Source of the DNA: an uncultured Phascolarctobacterium sp.
GTDB taxonomy: Bacteria; Bacillota; Negativicutes; Acidaminococcales; Acidaminococcaceae
NCBI RefSeq assembly: GCF_900770955.1
Contig: NZ_CAAGLX010000010.1
Coordinates: forward strand, 1-64,000
Direction: 5' to 3'
Length of the DNA: 64,000 nt
The notes under the pieces were generated by a model that did no database searches, was not told the origin of the DNA, and worked only from the letters and a program-made list of their open reading frames with translations. Both the position numbers and the translations under genes were made by a program. Shown one piece after another: positions 32,000 to 40,470 of this stretch (its first letter is position 1; every line of letters begins with the position of its first letter).

Positions 32000-33368
32000 C
32001 GTTGTCTGCCTCCGTTTTATTTATTTCTGCCGGCTCGTGATAAATAGGTATCTGCTTAGCCAGCTCCAGCATGCCTTGTGACAATTTATGTACACTGGCA
32101 CGCAATTTAAAAATACAATCTATTTCGTGCGCCTTGCCCTGCACAATATCCTCCGCCAGTCCCTGACAGCTGGGTGCACCGCAGGCACCGCAGTCCAGAC
32201 CGGGCAAGGAGCAGAGCACCTCTTCCATGCGCTCGAATTTTTTCATCGCTTCCATGATATCATCATCAAGCTGCATCATCGGACGCGCCACCAGCTTCTT
32301 GCGGTAAGCCTCCGAATGCGGGAAATCCTCCAGCACCATCGTGCGCGCCATCGCCTCACGCCTGTCCGCCGGCTCCTGCTCCCGCAGGCCTGCGATACGC
32401 CTGCGCAAATTGCATTCGGCCACGAACTTGTTTTCTGCTGCCAAAAGACCGCCCAGACAGCCTCCTTTGCAGGCACTGCACTCCACATAATCAAGCTGCG
32501 GCATTTTATTCATAGAAACCTGCTCCAGCAGGTCATACACATTATCAATGCCGTGAATTGCCAGACCGTTGGTAATACCGGCGCTTTCAATTTCGCCGCC
32601 ATAGGTTCCCCAGGCCATGCCATAGGAGGAACCGGTGCGCACATTCAGCTCATGCGTGCCGCCAAGATTCTTCAGCAGCAGTCCGTAAATCTCCGACAGG
32701 CTGAAGCTGCCGGTAAGCTCTGTATGATGCACATCTACCGACTGACGGATATTCGTTTCCTTGGACGGACAGGGCGAAATGAACCACACGCCTATCAGCT
32801 CCTTCGGCAGCTGCTTGCGCGCCGCTGCTTCACGCTTCACATAAATAGCGGCAGCTTCTACCGGCGGCAGCACAGGCACCACCTGCTTAATCAGCTCGGG
32901 GAACTTTACCTGAATCAGACGCATAACTGCGGGGCAGGTAGACGAAATCAACGGCTTGCGTCCATTGCTGTTCTTCTTCACATATTCTTCTATTTCAAGA
33001 GCAATATATTCCGAAGCCAGTGAAACGTCAAAAATTTCATCAAAGCCTATATTATGCAAGCCCTGCCAGATGCTTTCCAGCGGAATATTATCCGGGAACT
33101 GCGCATACAGTGACGGCGCAGGCAGCACAATATTATAAGCATAATCGGCCAAACCCTCCAGCGTATCGGTTTTTACGTTGAAGGCATGGTAAGGACAGCC
33201 TGCAGCACAGGCACCGCAGTCAATACAGCGGTCGCCCAATATCTCCGCCTTGCCGTTGCGCACGCGGATAGCCTCTGTCGGACACAGCTTGACGCAGGAT
33301 ACGCAGCCCTGACATTTATTCCGCTGCAATTCCACCGAATGGAAATATGTTGTTAGTTGAGGAGCCAT
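31989..33368 (-). CDS. [FeFe]-hydrogenase-like iron-sulfur protein, possible H2/redox sensor
   Basis: This 459-residue protein has two N-terminal 4Fe-4S clusters (CQGCVSCVKLCPTEA, CIDCGACAAGCPYHA) and a hydrogenase large-subunit domain with H-cluster-type motifs STCPAVM, SPCPSKE and CSACKGGCLGG. The C-terminal 4Fe-4S module is LDCGACGAPSCQGLAEDI...CIF. The H-cluster cysteines are conserved while the rest is divergent, resembling the putative sensory or HfsB-like group rather than catalytic HydA. It is co-operonic with GHKL and DRTGG proteins, which suits a sensor. Catalytic activity cannot be judged from sequence. Confidence 0.82.
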   Translation of the reverse strand: MAPQLTTYFHSVELQRNKCQGCVSCVKLCPTEAIRVRNGKAEILGDRCIDCGACAAGCPYHAFNVKTDTLEGLADYAYNIVLPAPSLYAQFPDNIPLESIWQGLHNIGFDEIFDVSLASEYIALEIEEYVKKNSNGRKPLISSTCPAVMRLIQVKFPELIKQVVPVLPPVEAAAIYVKREAAARKQLPKELIGVWFISPCPSKETNIRQSVDVHHTELTGSFSLSEIYGLLLKNLGGTHELNVRTGSSYGMAWGTYGGEIESAGITNGLAIHGIDNVYDLLEQVSMNKMPQLDYVECSACKGGCLGGLLAAENKFVAECNLRRRIAGLREQEPADRREAMARTMVLEDFPHSEAYRKKLVARPMMQLDDDIMEAMKKFERMEEVLCSLPGLDCGACGAPSCQGLAEDIVQGKAHEIDCIFKLRASVHKLSQGMLELAKQIPIYHEPAEINKTEADNDEG

Positions 33369-33396
33369 TGCGTATCACCTCGTTTCCTAAAATCTC

Positions 33397-33840
33397 TTAT
33401 AAATCCTCGCTCTGGTGCTTGAACTGCATCGTAATACTTGTTCCTTCGCCCACCTTGGACTGAATATCAAACTTATCAGAGCACTTCACCATATTAGGCA
33501 GGCCCATACCGGCGCCAAAGCCCATCTGACGCACGTAATCGGGCGCGGTAGACCAGCCCTCCTGTAAGGCCTTATTGATATCCGGGATGCCAGGGCCATG
33601 GTCGGTAACCGTAATCACAGTAGTATCGGGGAACACCTCGGCTGCAACATTGCCGCCGCCGGCGTGAATAATAACATTCATTTCCGCTTCATAGGTACCG
33701 ATAGCAATACGGCGTACAATATCTGCAGGAATTCCCAAACGCTGCAGCATCTTTTTTATTTTAGAAGAAGCCTCGCCTGCACGCTCAAAATCGCCGCCAA
33801 CGCAGTCAAAGGCTAATTTTACTGATTTACTGTCTGTCAT
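33397..33840 (-). CDS. Anti-sigma-factor-like GHKL ATPase
   Basis: This 147-residue protein belongs to the RsbW/SpoIIAB-like ATPase group: N-box YEAEMNVIIHAGGG, G1 DHGPGIPD, and GAGMGLPN. No membrane segment or other domain is present. Together with the DRTGG protein upstream and the Fe-S sensor-like protein downstream it forms a compact regulatory-looking cassette. Its partner is unknown; no sigma factor or STAS anti-anti-sigma gene is visible nearby. Confidence 0.85.
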   Translation of the reverse strand: MTDSKSVKLAFDCVGGDFERAGEASSKIKKMLQRLGIPADIVRRIAIGTYEAEMNVIIHAGGGNVAAEVFPDTTVITVTDHGPGIPDINKALQEGWSTAPDYVRQMGFGAGMGLPNMVKCSDKFDIQSKVGEGTSITMQFKHQSEDL

Positions 33841-33846
33841 TTTGCT

Positions 33847-34206
33847 TTACTCCTTTTTGCTACAGCCACGGATACCTGCTCCGTAAAGAATGCCGCAGGC
33901 TTCAAATAAAGTATAATCGGTAGCCAGAACCGGCAGATTATTTTCTGCCGCCGCTGCCACAATATCAGCATCAGGCACCTTCCCGCGCACAAATACCAGT
34001 GCGCTCAGCTCCGTCATATCGGCAGTGCGCACTACCTGCATATTCGTCAGTCCCGTGCACAGCAAGGTATTGCGTTTGGTAAAGGCCAGAACATCGCTCA
34101 TCATATCACTGCCGCAGCAGGATTCAATTTGGCGGTGCATCAGCTCACTGCCGGTCAGAACCTTGGCCTGCAGCAGCTTTTGTACATTAAACAAATCCAT
34201 ACACAT
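33847..34206 (-). CDS. DRTGG-domain protein, first gene of the hydrogenase locus
   Basis: This 119-residue protein carries a DRTGG-like fold (LTGSELMHRQIESCCGSDMMSDVLAF, later ALVFVRGKVPDADIVAAAAENNLPVLATDYTLFEACGIL cut here into its two recognisable blocks). The start is ATG 34206, eight bases after GGAGG; an in-frame ATG five codons upstream lies inside the ribosome site. It is transcribed from the promoter at 34279-34307 and heads the operon. Likely a ligand-binding regulatory protein; function not known. Confidence 0.8.
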   Translation of the reverse strand: MCMDLFNVQKLLQAKVLTGSELMHRQIESCCGSDMMSDVLAFTKRNTLLCTGLTNMQVVRTADMTELSALVFVRGKVPDADIVAAAAENNLPVLATDYTLFEACGILYGAGIRGCSKKE

Positions 34207-34278
34207 AGCCCCTTCCTCCATTTATTACAGCTTCTATCTAAGCAAAATATCTGTTTTTTGCCAGGCTTGATTACATTT

Positions 34279-34307
34279 ATTGTACACTTTAATAAGCAAT
34301 ATGTAAA
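34279..34307 (-). promoter_or_regulatory. Promoter of the hydrogenase locus
   Basis: On the minus strand TTTACA (34307-34302) and TACAAT (34284-34279) are separated by 17 bases, each one mismatch from consensus, about 75 bp upstream of the first gene. Confidence 0.75.
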
Positions 34308-34330
34308 TAAATAGTATAGCATAACTATGC

Positions 34331-34363
34331 AAAAAAGAAGACCGGCCCTCAGGACCAGCCTTC
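34331..34363 (-). terminator. Intrinsic terminator of metA-metY
   Basis: On the minus strand GAAGGCTGGTCC and GGGCCGGTCTTC pair along their whole length with G-T wobbles around TGA, followed by six T. It lies 26 bp beyond the metY stop codon. Confidence 0.9.
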
Positions 34364-34388
34364 AAACTTTATTTAGTGCTAACACGCC

Positions 34389-35678
34389 TTACTCTGCAAT
34401 GCCTGCCAAAGCCTGCTGCAAATCTGCCAGCAAATCGTCCTTGTCCTCCAGACCGCAGGACAAACGCACCAATCCTGCAGGAATACCTGCCACCGCCAGC
34501 TGCTCATCCGTCATCTGGCGATGCGTTGTAGTTGCCGGGTTCAAGCAGCAGGTGCGCGCGTCGGCAACATGTGTTTCGATTGCCGCCAGCTGCAAGCGTT
34601 TCATGAATGCTTCCGCCGCCTTGCGTCCACCCTTAAGGTTGAAGGAAACTACGCCACAGCCGCCGTTACCAAGATATTTTTGCGCCAAAGCATAGTATTT
34701 ATTGGACGGCAGTCCGGGATAGTTAACATATTCCACCTGCGGCTGCTGCTCCAAAAACTCTGCCACAGCCTGAGCGTTTTCTACATGGCGCGGCATACGC
34801 ACATGCAGCGATTCCAGTCCAAGATTCAGAATAAACGCGCTTTGCGGTGACTGCATAGCGCCGAAATCACGCATCAGCTGCGCCGTTGCCTTCGTAATAA
34901 ACGCACCCTCCTTGCCAAACTTTTCGGCGTAGGTAATCCCGTGATATGATTCATCAGGTGCACACAGACCGGGGAACTTTTCCGCATGCGCCAGCCAATC
35001 GAACCTGCCGCCGTCGATAATAGCACCGCCCAGGCAGGCAGCATGCCCATCCATATATTTCGTTGTAGAATGCGTTACGATGTCTGCGCCCCATTCCAGC
35101 GGACGGCAGTTTATCGGTGTCGGGAAGGTGTTGTCCACGATTAAGGGTACGCCGTGACGATGCGCTGCTTTGGCAAACTTTTCAATATCCAGCACCGTAA
35201 GCGCAGGGTTGGCAATAATTTCGCCAAAAACGGCCTTAGTATTATCCTGAAAAGCAGCATCCAGCTCCTCATCCGTCGCATCCGGTGAAACAAAGGTTGC
35301 TGTCACCCCCATCTTTGCCAGTGTCACAGCAATCAGATTATACGTACCGCCGTAAATAGAAGAAGAAGCAACGATGTGGCTGCCTGCCTCGCAGATATTA
35401 AACAAAGCAAAGAAGTTTGCCGCCTGCCCGGAGGACGTGAGCATAGCTGCCGCGCCGCCCTCCAGCTCGGCAATCTTCGCTGCCACATAATCACAGGTCG
35501 GGTTTTGCAGACGGGAGTAAAAATAGCCTGTAGCCTCTAGGTCGAACAGCTTGCCCATTGCCTCGCTCGTATCGTATTTAAAGGTTGTAGATTGGATAAT
35601 AGGAATCTGGCGCGGTTCGCCATTGCCAGGTTTATAACCGCCAACTAAGCATTTTGTATTAATCTTAAAATCACTCAT
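34389..35678 (-). CDS. metY: O-acetylhomoserine sulfhydrylase (aminocarboxypropyltransferase)
   Basis: This PLP enzyme makes homocysteine from O-acetylhomoserine and sulfide, or methionine with methanethiol. The 429-residue protein shows the Cys/Met-metabolism fold with YSRLQNPT, SSGQAANFFAL, the VDNTFPTP aspartate that pairs with PLP, and the Schiff-base lysine in HSTTKYMDGH. The length of about 430 residues fits MetY rather than the shorter MetB/MetC. It follows metA by 36 bp, both under the Met T-box. It completes direct sulfhydrylation. Confidence 0.95.
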   Translation of the reverse strand: MSDFKINTKCLVGGYKPGNGEPRQIPIIQSTTFKYDTSEAMGKLFDLEATGYFYSRLQNPTCDYVAAKIAELEGGAAAMLTSSGQAANFFALFNICEAGSHIVASSSIYGGTYNLIAVTLAKMGVTATFVSPDATDEELDAAFQDNTKAVFGEIIANPALTVLDIEKFAKAAHRHGVPLIVDNTFPTPINCRPLEWGADIVTHSTTKYMDGHAACLGGAIIDGGRFDWLAHAEKFPGLCAPDESYHGITYAEKFGKEGAFITKATAQLMRDFGAMQSPQSAFILNLGLESLHVRMPRHVENAQAVAEFLEQQPQVEYVNYPGLPSNKYYALAQKYLGNGGCGVVSFNLKGGRKAAEAFMKRLQLAAIETHVADARTCCLNPATTTHRQMTDEQLAVAGIPAGLVRLSCGLEDKDDLLADLQQALAGIAE

Positions 35679-35714
35679 TTTCTATCGCTCCTTCAAAAAT
35701 TTATTATCATTACA

Positions 35715-36725
35715 TTATTGGTTTGCAGGAATTGCCGCACCCATGCGCTGCAGCTGCAAAAGAATTTTATTATATTCGCCCAACGCCTTATCCAGCTTGT
35801 TGCCGCTCGCCGGTGCCAGCTCATGCAAATCATACGGTGTATCCTGGTAGACAATATTCAGCCAGTTCATATAGAACAGGTGCGCGTAGCTGCGCCATTT
35901 AAATACCGGCTCCTGCGTTGTATCGCCATCCGGGAAGTAGAACTCCGGCAAATCAATCGGCAAATTCTTTTTCTTATCGCGGAAGTATTCATTAGCCAGC
36001 GTATAGCGGTCATATTCAAAATGACCTAAAACAAAGATACGGCGCAAATCCTTGGTAGCGCAGATGTTGATACCGTTTTCTACCGAACGTGACAGCACCT
36101 GCAGCGCTTTGCAGGCATCAATCGCATCATCATCCACAGCTGTATGACGGGACTGCGGAATAAAGTATCTGTCGTCAAAGCCACGCAGCAGCGGATGATT
36201 TTTTACTGTCAGCCCATAGGGGAAAATGCCAAACATCTTCGCCGGCAGCACAGTTTTGTTTACACCGTAATAATGGTACAGCGCAGCCTGTGCGCCCCAG
36301 CAAAGCGTCATCGTAGAATAACAGTGATATTCCGCCCAATCCAGATAGGCTTCGATTTCCTTCCAGTAATCAACAGCTTCAAAGGGAATAGTTTCTACCG
36401 GTGCGCCCGTCATCAAGAACGCATCATAATAGCGGTCCTTAACATCATCAAACTCCAGATAAGCACGGTCGAGATACGAATTATCGGTATGCGTAGTTTC
36501 ACGGCTCACGGTACGGCAGAAATCAACCTCTATCTGCAGCGGAGAGTTCCCCAAAAGACGCAGCAGCTGGATTTCTGTAGGCTTCTTTAACGGCATAAGG
36601 TTCAGCACGCACACCTTCAGCGGACGGATGCGCTGCGTCGTCGCGCGCTGTTCAGTCATAGTAAAAATTCCTTCCTCCTGCAGCTGGCAGATAGCGGATA
36701 AATGGTCATTAATTTTAATCGGCAT
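35715..36725 (-). CDS. metA: Homoserine O-acyltransferase (MetA type)
   Basis: This 336-residue class I glutamine amidotransferase-like enzyme acylates homoserine for methionine synthesis. Recognisable are LKVCVLNLMPLKKPTEIQLLRLLGNSPLQ near the N-terminus (given here in two overlapping family blocks), the nucleophile cysteine in TLCWGAQAALYHYYG, the histidine in VLGHFEYD and the following glutamate. Sequence alone does not say whether acetyl- or succinyl-CoA is used; pairing with metY favours acetyl. It is the first gene behind the T-box. Confidence 0.93.
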   Translation of the reverse strand: MPIKINDHLSAICQLQEEGIFTMTEQRATTQRIRPLKVCVLNLMPLKKPTEIQLLRLLGNSPLQIEVDFCRTVSRETTHTDNSYLDRAYLEFDDVKDRYYDAFLMTGAPVETIPFEAVDYWKEIEAYLDWAEYHCYSTMTLCWGAQAALYHYYGVNKTVLPAKMFGIFPYGLTVKNHPLLRGFDDRYFIPQSRHTAVDDDAIDACKALQVLSRSVENGINICATKDLRRIFVLGHFEYDRYTLANEYFRDKKKNLPIDLPEFYFPDGDTTQEPVFKWRSYAHLFYMNWLNIVYQDTPYDLHELAPASGNKLDKALGEYNKILLQLQRMGAAIPANQ

Positions 36726-36785
36726 AAATTGGTCCTCCCTAAATTCCTAACTTAAATTATTAACTTGCTACAGGAGGATGGGCAA

Positions 36786-37080
36786 TAAAAAAGCTTCCGT
36801 TCCTGTAAAAATACAGGGACGAAAGCGTTGCTTCGTGATACCACCCTAGTTCATCCATATGTCACCACATGAACCTCAGCAAGTACGCAGGGATTGTTTA
36901 CCCTTTAATACTCCGGCACTGTAACGGGTGCGCCCGGACGGCCTAAATGCATGCATCTCAGCCAATCGGCTCCAAGACCATCTTCAATGTCACCACCTGC
37001 TCCCTCTTGCACCGTCACGAAGGCTCTCTTTGCCAGGCTCGTACATTTACTCTTCTCTTCATCGCCCATTATTAAGTTAC
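36786..37080 (-). promoter_or_regulatory. T-box leader, methionine type, upstream of metA
   Basis: The minus strand shows the T-box AGGGTGGTATCACGAAG (36847-36831) and a terminator with arms at 36793-36807 and 36812-36826 followed by six T. The 5' stem I region contains AAAGAGAGCC and GGTGCAAGAGG-like segments. ATG codons at 36956-36954 and 36952-36950 in the specifier-loop region (GAGATGCATGC) fit Met. Uncharged tRNA-Met would allow read-through. Confidence 0.9.
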
Positions 37081-37087
37081 GTGCATG

Positions 37088-37116
37088 ATAATACAGTAAT
37101 TCTTTGTAACTGTCAA
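37088..37116 (-). promoter_or_regulatory. Promoter of the metA-metY leader
   Basis: On the minus strand a perfect TTGACA (37116-37111) and TATTAT (37093-37088) are 17 bases apart, just upstream of the T-box leader. Confidence 0.88.
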
Positions 37117-37272
37117 CAAAAAGTTGCAGTTTTCTCGCAGAAAAAGAAGATATGCTTATTTTTGTAAAGGAGGTTACAGAAATTGGGCTAATATTATTAG
37201 CAGCATCCCCCAAATGGCATCTATAATATCACCTGTACAAAAGAGAGTTGTATATATTTTCAGAATTTTCGT

Positions 37273-37301
37273 TTGACTTTCTTTGCTCTTTTCATTATAC
37301 T
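37273..37301 (+). promoter_or_regulatory. Promoter of a short transcript upstream of the Rpn-like gene
   Basis: TTGACT (37273-37278) and TATACT (37296-37301) are 17 bases apart on the plus strand, each one base from consensus. It faces away from the metA promoter. Confidence 0.8.
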
Positions 37302-37307
37302 TAAATC

Positions 37308-37417
37308 AGCTTCACATTCACAACAAAATAAGCAGTGCCTATCGGCTCACGTCGGTAGTAATTTAGCAGTACCAACGGTATCCGGACTAACCGGATGCTA
37401 TGTGTACTGCTTTTTTT
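37308..37417 (+). ncRNA. Candidate small RNA or attenuated leader
   Basis: Between the promoter at 37273 and the nuclease gene lie two structures. One is a hairpin CTATCG/CGGTAG (about 37339-37357). The other is a terminator formed by AGCAGTAC (37365-37372) and GTACTGC (37404-37410), with an inner ATCCGG/CCGGAT stem and seven T. The roughly 110-nt transcript could be a free small RNA or a leader controlling the gene downstream. No riboswitch class is recognised. Confidence 0.55.
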
Positions 37418-37475
37418 CTTAAGTACCCTATGTTGTATTTTGCTGGAGCAAATATTATAATTAAAGGAGGAAACT

Positions 37476-38345
37476 ATGACCAAAAAACTATCCGAAAGCA
37501 GTCTTCTGCTGACACTTGAATAGCTGCAAAAGCACATCTTGAACATGACCTTGTTCAACGACCTGCTTGCCAGAGCTGTTTTAGAGGACAAAGAGGCCTG
37601 CGAGCATATCCTGCGTGTTCTGACTGGTATCAAAACACTGGTAATCAAAAAGAACAAAACGCAGTATGTCATCAGCAAACTCTCCTCGCACAACATCATT
37701 ATGGATGTACTCGCTGAGGATGCCAACAACAAGCTTTATGAAATTGAAATTCAGAAGGCAGATGGTGGCATTGCACACGAAAAGCGGATGCTTTATTACG
37801 CATCAACTATCATCAATGAATACTTTTTTAAGGGTGACCAGACTTATGCATCTGTACCCGAGCTGCACATTTTTTATATCAGCCAGACTGATATTTGGAA
37901 GCTTGGCAAAACCTGCTACCCCATTTTAAAATTTTTAGGCGATACCACTACTCCCTACAACGATGGCCTGCATATGTGCTATATCAACGCAGAGGTTAAC
38001 GATAACAGCAATATTGCGCAGCTTATGCAATATTTTGTTACCGCCGCCGCAGGTTATTTTAGCCAGGGAAAGCTTTCACAATGTATCAACAATCTCAAAA
38101 CCACAAAGGAGGGACTCGCAACTATGGATAATTTCAGCAAGCAAATTTATGAGGCTGGCATTAATGACGGCAAGGCTGAAGGCAAAGCTGAAGGCAAGGC
38201 TGAAGGTTTAGCTGAAGGCAAAGCTGAAAGCATGAAAAATCTTATGTCTACAATGAATGTCTCCATTGACCAGGCTATGGATATTTTAAAAACTCCGCCC
38301 GAAGAACGTCAATACTTTAAGGACCTGTTAGCTAAGGAGCTGTAA
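37476..38345 (+). pseudogene. Rpn-family PD-(D/E)XK nuclease/transposase-like gene interrupted by an amber codon
   Basis: The gene starts at ATG 37476 behind AAAGGAGG and reads MTKKLSESSLLLTLE, then TAG at 37521-37523, then continues in frame with LQKHILNMTLFNDLL and the complete domain. The nuclease region has the acidic PD-(D/E)XK pattern (IIMDVLAEDANNKLYEIEIQ, with Asp and Glu-x-Gln). YFVTAAAGYFS and a C-terminal run of KAEG repeats follow. Members of this family (PDDEXK_2, Rpn) act in recombination. The stop removes 15 residues from the rest; TTG 37539 or ATG 37545 could restart translation, giving about 268 residues. Either a recent nonsense mutation or a short upstream peptide. Confidence 0.75.
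38169..38228 (+). repeat. Five 12-bp tandem repeats coding for GKAE-type units
   Basis: Five in-frame copies of a GGCAAGGCTGAA-like 12-mer encode Gly-Lys/Leu-Ala-Glu repeats near the C-terminus of the Rpn-like protein. Copy number is likely to vary between strains. Confidence 0.85.
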
Positions 38346-38357
38346 GCTTCAGCTACC

Positions 38358-38389
38358 AAAAAGCGCCTGCCATCCGGCAAGCGCTTTTT
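38358..38389. terminator. Bidirectional terminator between the Rpn-like gene and rfbB
   Basis: AAAAAGCGC and GCGCTTTTT flank an inner GCC/GGC stem. The T-runs serve both converging genes. Confidence 0.85.
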
Positions 38390-38424
38390 CTGTTGCACAA
38401 TATTCAAGTGTAAGTTGCTCTTGT

Positions 38425-39444
38425 TCACATTTTCCCGTACATCTTCTCATAATAATTCTGATACTCGCCATTAATGATATCCTTCCACCACTTTGGGTTC
38501 TCAAGATACCAATTAATAGTTTTCTTGATACCATCAGCAAACTTTGTTTCCGGCAGCCAGCCAAGCTCATTATAAATCTTAGTCGGATCAATTGCGTAAC
38601 GCATATCATGACCTTTGCGGTCAGTTACATGCGTTATCAGGCTTTCCGGCTTACCCAGTTCCTTGCAAATCAGCTTCACGATATCAATGTTGCGCATCTC
38701 GTTATGACCGCCGATATTATAAACCTCTCCAACTCTGCCCTTATGAATAATCAAGTCAATAGCCTTGCAGTGATCCTCAACATACAGCCAGTCGCGCACA
38801 TTCAAGCCTTCGCCATATACAGGCAACGGCTTATCTGCCAAAGCATTCACTAGCATCAGCGGAATCAGCTTTTCCGGAAACTGATACGGACCATAGTTGT
38901 TACTGCAGCGCGAAATCGATACCGGCAAGCCATATGTTCTGTAATATGCCATCACAAGCAAATCTGCGCTTGCCTTCGAACTGCTGTAGGGCGAACTTGG
39001 CCGAATTAAGGCTTTTTCGTTAAAGGGCTTAGCATCTGCAGAAAGCGTTAAATCTCCATAAACCTCATCTGTAGATATCTGATGATAACGCTTTATGCCA
39101 TATTTACGGCAGGCATCCATCAAGGTTGCTGTACCCATGATGTTCGTCTGTAAAAAAACGCCGGGGTTTTCAATGCTGCGGTCTACATGTGATTCTGCAG
39201 CGAAATTAACCACTATGTCTGGATGCTCTTCCTCAAAAAGCCTATTCACCTCTTCCCTGTCGCAGATATCTGCCTGCACAAAGCGAAAGCTCGGATTCTT
39301 CATCACAGGCTCTAGTGTAGATAAATTACCTGCGTAGGTCAGCTTATCAAGACAAATAATGCGATAGGCAGGATGGTTTGCCAGCATGTAAAATATAAAG
39401 TTACTTCCTATAAATCCAGCACCGCCGGTTACGATAATGTTAAT
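38425..39444 (-). CDS. rfbB: dTDP-glucose 4,6-dehydratase, probable ATT start
   Basis: This SDR enzyme makes dTDP-4-keto-6-deoxyglucose for surface-sugar synthesis. Starting from ATT 39444 the protein is 339 residues: NIIVTGGAGFIGSNF (NAD-binding glycine motif), later SHVDRSI, STDEVYG, the YSSSKASAD catalytic Tyr-x3-Lys, and RCSNNYGPYQFPEKLIPL. The first in-frame ATG (39387) would delete the whole nucleotide-binding motif. Upstream of the ATT an in-frame TAA follows within a few codons, and no ATG, GTG or TTG lies between. GGAGG sits seven bases before the ATT. A sequencing error or a real rare start are the two readings. Partner genes rfbA, C and D are not in the window. Confidence 0.88.
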   Translation of the reverse strand: MNIIVTGGAGFIGSNFIFYMLANHPAYRIICLDKLTYAGNLSTLEPVMKNPSFRFVQADICDREEVNRLFEEEHPDIVVNFAAESHVDRSIENPGVFLQTNIMGTATLMDACRKYGIKRYHQISTDEVYGDLTLSADAKPFNEKALIRPSSPYSSSKASADLLVMAYYRTYGLPVSISRCSNNYGPYQFPEKLIPLMLVNALADKPLPVYGEGLNVRDWLYVEDHCKAIDLIIHKGRVGEVYNIGGHNEMRNIDIVKLICKELGKPESLITHVTDRKGHDMRYAIDPTKIYNELGWLPETKFADGIKKTINWYLENPKWWKDIINGEYQNYYEKMYGKM

Positions 39445-39471
39445 AAAAACGCCTCCAGTGGAATGTTATCT

Positions 39472-40404
39472 TCATTTACTTCTAAACCGCGCATACCATG
39501 CACATATTCTTTTTCTTTTTGCTAAAAGCATCCTGGTCCAAAATTTATTTCTTACCCCAGTAATTTCAGATTTATCTAAGCGTTCTTGAAGGTAATTGGT
39601 CATTTCCTGCTCTTGCGCCTTGGAAAGCTTATTATCATTACAATTCAAAATTAGGCATTTCAAACTTTCCTTAACCATTTTTTTATCCAGATGTTTTAAG
39701 CCGGAAATATTATTCAATTCAGCTACTTGCCTATTTTTCAGATGCGCATGAAAACATGCATACATTTTTTCAGCAGTCATAGCTTTAGTAATAGAATTCA
39801 TATTTTGCCGATTATAATAATAAAGGTTATCAGGTATACATACTATTGTTTTCGCACGAAGACATAATTCTGGTATTGTCAGCAAATCCTCAAAAATTTT
39901 ACCTACAGGGAATCTAATGTTTTCGAATAAATATTTTTTGTAGCATTTATTCCATGGAAAAGAAGGCCATATATCTGCTAAAATATTTTGCTTTATCGCT
40001 TCTGTACTTGGCGCCTCAAAACATACTGTTTTTTGATAATCTTTAAAAACGTTTATAAAACCACAGATAACAATATCAGCATCGGTACTGGCTATTTTCA
40101 AAGCAAACTTTTCTAAATAATCATCGGCAATATAATCGTCTGAATCAATAAAAGCGATATAGTCTCCTTTAGCAATATCAAGGCCTGCATTTCTTGCTGC
40201 ACTGAGTCCCATATTTTGCTGGTGAATAACCTTAAAGCGCTGATCCTGTTTTACATATTTATCAATAATAGCACTACTATTATCTGGTGAGCCATCATCT
40301 ACAACTATGCACTCAAAATCCTTATATGTCTGCCCTAAGATAGAAGCAAGACATTTATCAAGATATTGCTCAACATTATATACAGGAACAATAACAGAAA
40401 ACAT
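39472..40404 (-). CDS. Glycosyltransferase family 2
   Basis: This 310-residue GT-A glycosyltransferase starts MFSVIVPVYNVEQYLDKCL and carries CIVVDDGSPDNS, GLSAARNAGLDIAKGDYIAF and the DxD-type IDSDDYI that binds the metal-nucleotide sugar. The C-terminal half is less typical and has no membrane helix. It lies in an AT-rich run of surface-glycan genes, all on the minus strand, immediately upstream of rfbB (27 bp). The sugar donor and acceptor are unknown. Confidence 0.88.
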   Translation of the reverse strand: MFSVIVPVYNVEQYLDKCLASILGQTYKDFECIVVDDGSPDNSSAIIDKYVKQDQRFKVIHQQNMGLSAARNAGLDIAKGDYIAFIDSDDYIADDYLEKFALKIASTDADIVICGFINVFKDYQKTVCFEAPSTEAIKQNILADIWPSFPWNKCYKKYLFENIRFPVGKIFEDLLTIPELCLRAKTIVCIPDNLYYYNRQNMNSITKAMTAEKMYACFHAHLKNRQVAELNNISGLKHLDKKMVKESLKCLILNCNDNKLSKAQEQEMTNYLQERLDKSEITGVRNKFWTRMLLAKRKRICAWYARFRSK

Positions 40405-40470
40405 TTTTCTCTTCCTCCAACAAGATTTTTAATTTAATGTATCTAGATTTTAATAAACAGTCAACATAAA

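Noticed and set aside
36905..37213. Small minus-strand ORF upstream of metA
   Set aside because: It overlaps the Met T-box stem I region and promoter; no ribosome site or protein motif.
37301..37778. Minus-strand ORFs opposite the Rpn-like gene
   Set aside because: They are shadows of the nuclease gene and lack ribosome sites.
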